In this document: positions 60,091 through 64,000 of the stretch, in pieces | Numbering within the stretch: position 1 is the first letter of the stretch | How the letters are laid out: every line of letters begins with the position of its first letter | NCBI GenBank assembly: GCA_017642695.1 | Contig: JAEPQD010000001.1 | Location: 984,764 to 1,048,763, forward strand | DNA: 64,000 nt | Direction: 5' to 3' | Origin: Parvibaculum sp. | GTDB taxonomy: Bacteria > Pseudomonadota > Alphaproteobacteria > Parvibaculales > Parvibaculaceae | The notes under the pieces: generated by a model | What the model was told of the DNA's origin: nothing | Seen by the model: the letters and a program-made list of their open reading frames with translations, nothing else | Database searches by the model: none | Translations under genes and position numbers: made by a program

Positions 60091-61836
60091 ATGAACAAGC
60101 TCTACTTTGGCGACAATCTCGAATGGCTGCCGCAGCTGCCATCGGAGAGCGTTGGTTTAATCTATCTTGATCCGCCATTTAATTCGAAGGCGACGTACAA
60201 CCTTCTTTACAAGTCTCCGGACGGAAGGGCGGCCCAGGCACAACATCAGGCCTTTGTGGATTCCTGGCGGTGGGGTCCGTCCACCGATCTAGCGTTTGCG
60301 ATAGTGATGAACAGTGGCTCTCCAGCCGCCGGTATCATCAGTTCGCTTCAAAACTTCATGCACAAAAGCGATCTGATGGCCTATCTAACTATGATGGCCG
60401 CACGTTTATTGGAATTGCATCGCATTCTGAAATCCGGAGGCAGCATCTATCTGCACTGCGATTCGAGTGCAAGCCACTATCTGAAAATTCTGATGGATTC
60501 GATCTTCGGTTCGGGAGCTTTTCTGAACGAAATCATCTGGAAACGTTCGCACGCACATAGCGACGGCAAACAAGGATCGCGCCACTTCGGACGTGTCACA
60601 GATACCATCTTGTTTTATGCGAAAGGAAAGCCGGAAACGTGGAACAAACAATATCAGCCATACGATCAGGCATACATTGACCGCGACTATCGGCGCGTTG
60701 ACGAAGACGGTCGAAAATACCGTATCGATAATTTACAGGGTCCAGGTGGAGCGCAAAAGGGAAACCCCTACTATGAAGTAATGGGCGTTTCCCGCTATTG
60801 GCGATACTCGAAAGAGAAAATGGAAGAGTTGATCCGACAGGGCCGTGTAATTCAGACGCGGCCCGGCACTGTTCCTCAATACAAACGTTATCTGGATGAA
60901 ATGCCGGGCGTGCCACTTCAGAATCTTTGGGCCGACCTTCCTGTGCTGAGCAATAGATCGAAGGAGTCACTAGGCTATCAAACCCAAAAACCGTTGGCGC
61001 TTTTGGAACGCATTATCAGTGCATCGAGCGATCCCGGCGACACAATCCTAGACCCATTTTGTGGCTGCGGTACTGCCATTGAAGCCGCCGAAAAGCTTGG
61101 TCGCAATTGGATCGGGATAGATATTACAGCCCTTGCCATTGACGTTGTTGAACGTCGCCTCGCAAGAATGAAGCGCCGGCGCGGCTCGCATTACATCGTC
61201 GAGGGCATACCTCTCGACGTAGACGGCGCCAAGCGTCTGTTCGAACTTGACGAGCATCAGTTCCAACTTTGGGCGATAACGCTCGTTGACGGTCAGCCGC
61301 GGGAAGGTGGGAAAAAGGGGGCCGATAAAGGCGTCGATGGCTGGATATACTTTCAAGACGATTCCAGGACCATTGGAAACGCTGTGATTTCGGTGAAGGG
61401 TGGAAAGAACATCCACGCCTCGCACGTGCGCGATCTCATAGGTGCGATGAACAATCACGATGCGAAGCTGGGTGTATTTGTGACGCTCAACAAGCCAACA
61501 GTGGATATGGAAAAGGCCGCGCGGGAGGCCGGTTCTGTTGAAGCCGGCGGCAAACTTCGGCCACGCGTACAGATCCGCACGATAGCCGAACTGTTTAAGG
61601 GCAATAGGCCAGATCTACCGCCGGTTCACGATATTATTTCCGCTGCGGCGGCCGCACGCCGTAGCGTTCAAAGGAAAGAACCTCCAGCCAAGTCGGCCGA
61701 CGAGATAAGAAAGTCGCCTTCATTCAAGCTGCCCATTGCTGGTGGAAAGAAGAAGGGACAGAAGGACCTGCCCTTGGACGAGCCGCTGCTTATAACGCCG
61801 CGCGAGACGCAGCGCACAAGACGAGGACGCCGGTAG
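60091..61836 (+). CDS. DNA methyltransferase fused to restriction-endonuclease-like domain
   Basis: A 581-residue protein from the ATG at 60091 (GGGAGG upstream; an earlier frame start at 60007 is not supported). Residues 1 to about 380 form a beta-class N4/N6 adenine or cytosine methylase: DPPF motif IV at 27-30, SGGSIYLHCD, and the SAM-binding motif I DPFCGCGT at 321-328. After about residue 400 comes a PD-(D/E)xK-like nuclease: ADKGVDGW with Asp416, AVISVKGGK (434-439; Ser where Glu or Gln is usual) and HVRDLIGAMNNHDAKLGVFVT. So restriction and modification are likely in one chain. The tail is basic. AT-richer than the core, accessory. Confidence 0.85.
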   Translation: MNKLYFGDNLEWLPQLPSESVGLIYLDPPFNSKATYNLLYKSPDGRAAQAQHQAFVDSWRWGPSTDLAFAIVMNSGSPAAGIISSLQNFMHKSDLMAYLTMMAARLLELHRILKSGGSIYLHCDSSASHYLKILMDSIFGSGAFLNEIIWKRSHAHSDGKQGSRHFGRVTDTILFYAKGKPETWNKQYQPYDQAYIDRDYRRVDEDGRKYRIDNLQGPGGAQKGNPYYEVMGVSRYWRYSKEKMEELIRQGRVIQTRPGTVPQYKRYLDEMPGVPLQNLWADLPVLSNRSKESLGYQTQKPLALLERIISASSDPGDTILDPFCGCGTAIEAAEKLGRNWIGIDITALAIDVVERRLARMKRRRGSHYIVEGIPLDVDGAKRLFELDEHQFQLWAITLVDGQPREGGKKGADKGVDGWIYFQDDSRTIGNAVISVKGGKNIHASHVRDLIGAMNNHDAKLGVFVTLNKPTVDMEKAAREAGSVEAGGKLRPRVQIRTIAELFKGNRPDLPPVHDIISAAAAARRSVQRKEPPAKSADEIRKSPSFKLPIAGGKKKGQKDLPLDEPLLITPRETQRTRRGRR

Positions 61837-62062
61837 GCGATTCGGTCGGCGGACATATGGAAGTAGGCTCGAAGATACTCCGGCGAGAGCTTTCTCGATT
61901 GGAAGTTTCGCTGTTACGGATTCTCTTCGGTATTGCCAGCGTCATCGTTGCTTTCAACAATGCGCAACGGACAAAGTTGAAGCCCTGACGATTTCCGTTC
62001 TCGCTATGCCCATTCGGGCAGCCCATGAAACTCGATACTCGTAAGAACAGGATGGCGCTGCG

Positions 62063-63241
62063 TTATCTCGATTGTGGTGCGAGCGTCGTTGCGCTGAACG
62101 GCTGGGACGGTGCCCCATCGATCATCAATGTCAAATAGATGTGGTGGTTAGCGAGATTCATGATGTCGAGCATCTCGAAGCGCGGCGCGAATTCACGCCC
62201 CATAATGATTGCGTCGTCAGGGCCCGTCCGAAACGACACAAGCGTGCCCGTGTTTCCAAGAACCGCGTAGCGAATATCCGGCTCCAATTGATGCAGATGC
62301 TGGTTCGCGAGAATGAGCCCAACCTTGTACTTGCGAAGCTCGGAGATCATTCCGGCAACGCTAAGCGTAGTGAAGGTCTGGAACTCGTCCATGTAGAGGA
62401 AGAAGGGGCGCCGCTTCTTTTCAACCGTGTCTGCACGGCTGAAGGCGGCGAGCCCGATCGTGGTGACGAGAAGACTGCCCAGCAAGGCCGCACTGTCGTC
62501 TCCGATCTTGCCACGGGCGAGGTTCACGACAACGATCCGGCCTTCGTCCATCAGGCGACGGAAACGGAGCTTCTCTTTCGGCTCGGTGAGGAGACGTCTT
62601 AGGGTTGGGTCCGCCAGAAAGGCACCGATCTTGTTCTGGATCGGTGCGATTGCGTCGGCCCGGTAGCGGAAGGAATACTTCTCGAACTCCTTCTCCCAGA
62701 ACTCCTTGACCGGTTCGTTCTGGAGTTCGGCAGCGATGCTCTTGCGATATTTTTCGTCATTGAGCATGCGGAGAACGTCACCGAGCTTCGCATGACCATG
62801 CTCAAGGAGTGCGAAGAGGGCGTTTCGCAGCACATGTTCCATGCGCACTCCCCAGGCATCCGACCAGTGCTTCTTGAGCGCCTCCATCAGGCCTGAAACC
62901 GCGAGCGGCACCTTGTCGAGGGGGACGCGCCTCATCGGGTTGTAACCATAGGGCTGATCCGGATCGGGGACGTCGAGGTAGCGCAGGTCGTCCGGCCGAA
63001 CCTCGCGCGCATAGGCCGCGACGCGTTCAGCAAGGTCGCCATGCGGATCGATCAATGCGAAGCCGCGACCCGCATCGATGTCGCTGCGGGCAAGCGTCTC
63101 CAGAAGCGTCGTCTTGCCGGTTCCGGTCTTTCCGATGACATAGAAGTGCGAAAGCCGGTCGTCCTGCTTGATGCCAAATTTGCTTCCTTCGTTTCGATAG
63201 TCGACCTTGGCGAAATACGAGATGTCGTTTTGATCCGTCAT
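62063..63241 (-). CDS. TraD/VirD4- or HerA-like DNA-translocating ATPase
   Basis: A 392-residue P-loop ATPase. Walker A GKTGTGKT (37-44), Walker B FFLYMDEFQTF (near residue 280), and QHLHQLEPDIRYAVLGNTGTLVSFRTG follow the TraD/VirD4-like C-terminal family of type IV coupling proteins. No N-terminal membrane helices are visible, so it is a soluble form. The ATG at 63241 gives the compact N-terminus; an upstream frame extension is rejected. On mobile elements such proteins pump DNA or act in conjugation. Divergent from the parB-like gene. Confidence 0.83.
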   Translation of the reverse strand: MTDQNDISYFAKVDYRNEGSKFGIKQDDRLSHFYVIGKTGTGKTTLLETLARSDIDAGRGFALIDPHGDLAERVAAYAREVRPDDLRYLDVPDPDQPYGYNPMRRVPLDKVPLAVSGLMEALKKHWSDAWGVRMEHVLRNALFALLEHGHAKLGDVLRMLNDEKYRKSIAAELQNEPVKEFWEKEFEKYSFRYRADAIAPIQNKIGAFLADPTLRRLLTEPKEKLRFRRLMDEGRIVVVNLARGKIGDDSAALLGSLLVTTIGLAAFSRADTVEKKRRPFFLYMDEFQTFTTLSVAGMISELRKYKVGLILANQHLHQLEPDIRYAVLGNTGTLVSFRTGPDDAIIMGREFAPRFEMLDIMNLANHHIYLTLMIDGAPSQPFSATTLAPQSR

Positions 63242-63551
63242 ACGGACATTGTCGCTCCGAATCGTGCACATCTGTAGAAGCTGATTTTTGCCGGCTCGGC
63301 ACAAGGACCGGCTCCAATCTCGGAACCGGATCCCCCCTTACAGATCCAGAGGCACTTTCGCGCCGCTAGAATACCGACGAGCAATGAAGCGCCCCGGCTT
63401 GTGCCGGATCGGCAAATTCCGGTGCCTACTGAGCGGCCTCTCCATTCGAGATGATGGCGCAAGACCTGTTCTTTCAATTCCGGGTCTTCGTCGCGTGGTC
63501 CGGCCCAAGAGGCCGCCACGCTCCTTCATCCATCATTTATGGAGATGCAAC
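63242..63551. other. Divergent intergenic region of parB and the ATPase gene
   Basis: 310 bases with no supported gene; the minus-strand frame across it (63238-63519) has poor start context and no recognisable sequence. It should hold both promoters. I see no clear iteron or parS repeat. Confidence 0.5.
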
Positions 63552-64000
63552 ATGAGCGAGAACCTCATGACGATCCCGCTTCGCCAGTTGAAGCGGGCCG
63601 CACTCAATGTGCGCAAGACGGCCCGCAAGGCCGATATCGACCAACTCGCCACGAGTATCGAGGCGCATGGTCTCCTCGAAAACCTTGTGGTCCGGCTCGT
63701 CCGGGTCGCGAGCGAGGAGACCGAACCTCTCTACGAGGTCGTCGCCGGCGGACGCCGCTACGACGCGCTGAAGCTCCTCGCCAAGCGGCACAGGATCACG
63801 ATGGACCATCCGGTTCCGTGCCGCGTGCTCGGTGAGGCGGAGATCGCCGACTATGTCGAAGTCTCGCTTGCCGAGAACATCGTGCGGGCGCCGCTTCATC
63901 CGGCCGATCAGTTCGATGCTTTTGCGAAGCTGCAGAAGGACGGCCTGTCGGCCGCAGAGATCGCCGCCCGGTTCAGCCTGCCGGAGAAGGTCGTGAGCCA
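63552..64000 (+). CDS. ParB/RepB-family partition protein (3' end outside window)
   Basis: The frame starts at ATG 63552 with GGAG seven bases upstream and stays open to the window end (149 codons visible). The N-terminus MSENLMTIPLRQLKRAALNVRKTAR, the ParB box LLENLVVRLV, EVVAGGRRYDALKLL and SLAENIVRAPLHPADQ are the ParB nuclease/CTPase-like core, followed by the start of a helix-turn-helix (LSAAEIAARFSLPEKVVS). Such genes on integrated elements act in maintenance or regulation. The stop is beyond the window. Confidence 0.93.
   Translation, partial: MSENLMTIPLRQLKRAALNVRKTARKADIDQLATSIEAHGLLENLVVRLVRVASEETEPLYEVVAGGRRYDALKLLAKRHRITMDHPVPCRVLGEAEIADYVEVSLAENIVRAPLHPADQFDAFAKLQKDGLSAAEIAARFSLPEKVVS

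Noticed and set aside
1..64000. CRISPR array, rRNA genes or intact insertion sequence
   Set aside because: No regularly spaced direct repeats, no rRNA-like stretches and no transposase reading frame were seen.

Overview
The window is chromosomal DNA from a GC-rich alphaproteobacterium. Gene families and order point to the Hyphomicrobiales/Parvibaculum neighbourhood (DUF3035 lipoprotein after lspA, a DUF2336 protein, an rpmH-rnpA-yidC-engB-argB block, a NirK/pseudoazurin/NnrS cluster with an NnrR-type operator). The genus is an inference; no database search was possible.

Layout. 1-4651: two single-domain response regulators, a TPR/YaiO-like outer-membrane barrel, a HEAT-repeat membrane protein and a processive family-2 glycosyltransferase in one tightly overlapping operon, with an orphan HPt protein facing it. 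This looks like a regulated exopolysaccharide export locus. 4690-9389: a large autotransporter with its own terminator and a TIGR03032-type protein. 9531-12260: a small membrane protein, a NarL-type regulator and a hybrid histidine kinase. 12337-14930: a cupin, tautomerase, NTF2-like and GST group divergent from an HxlR regulator. 14972-19297: nitrite/NO metabolism, namely NnrS, a DUF1858 CxxC protein, a cysteine-free Crp/Fnr regulator, copper nitrite reductase and pseudoazurin, with two TTG-N8-CAA operators. 19526-27068: omega-aminotransferase with an XRE-cupin regulator, a second autotransporter-like barrel, and a MarR-controlled catabolic module (VOC, CMD, ICL/PEP-mutase, thioesterase). A REP-like hairpin pair closes this stretch.

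27201-43211 is mostly housekeeping: a PheC-like dehydratase, ileS, lspA, a DUF3035 lipoprotein, an M16 protease pair, pgi, mutL, a HAD hydrolase, DUF2336 and DUF1036 proteins, argB and engB. It continues with yidC, rnpA and rpmH (to 45673), DUF547/TVP38/FAD-oxidoreductase (45952-48986), a histidine kinase followed by otsB, a GH15 hydrolase, otsA and glk (49026-55519, a trehalose synthesis and recycling operon), gamma-glutamyltransferase, a P1-family peptidase and tRNA-Arg(ACG).

From the 3' end of the tRNA (58681) onward the character changes: more AT-rich DNA and accessory genes (Fic toxin with a small antitoxin, a DNA methyltransferase fused to a nuclease-like domain, a TraD/VirD4-type ATPase, and ParB running off the end). 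This looks like the tRNA-proximal end of an integrated element whose other end lies outside the window. The most interesting leads are the Fic/antitoxin pair with an off-register inhibitory motif, the methyltransferase-nuclease fusion, the trehalose cycle operon, the polysaccharide locus and the NnrR regulon.
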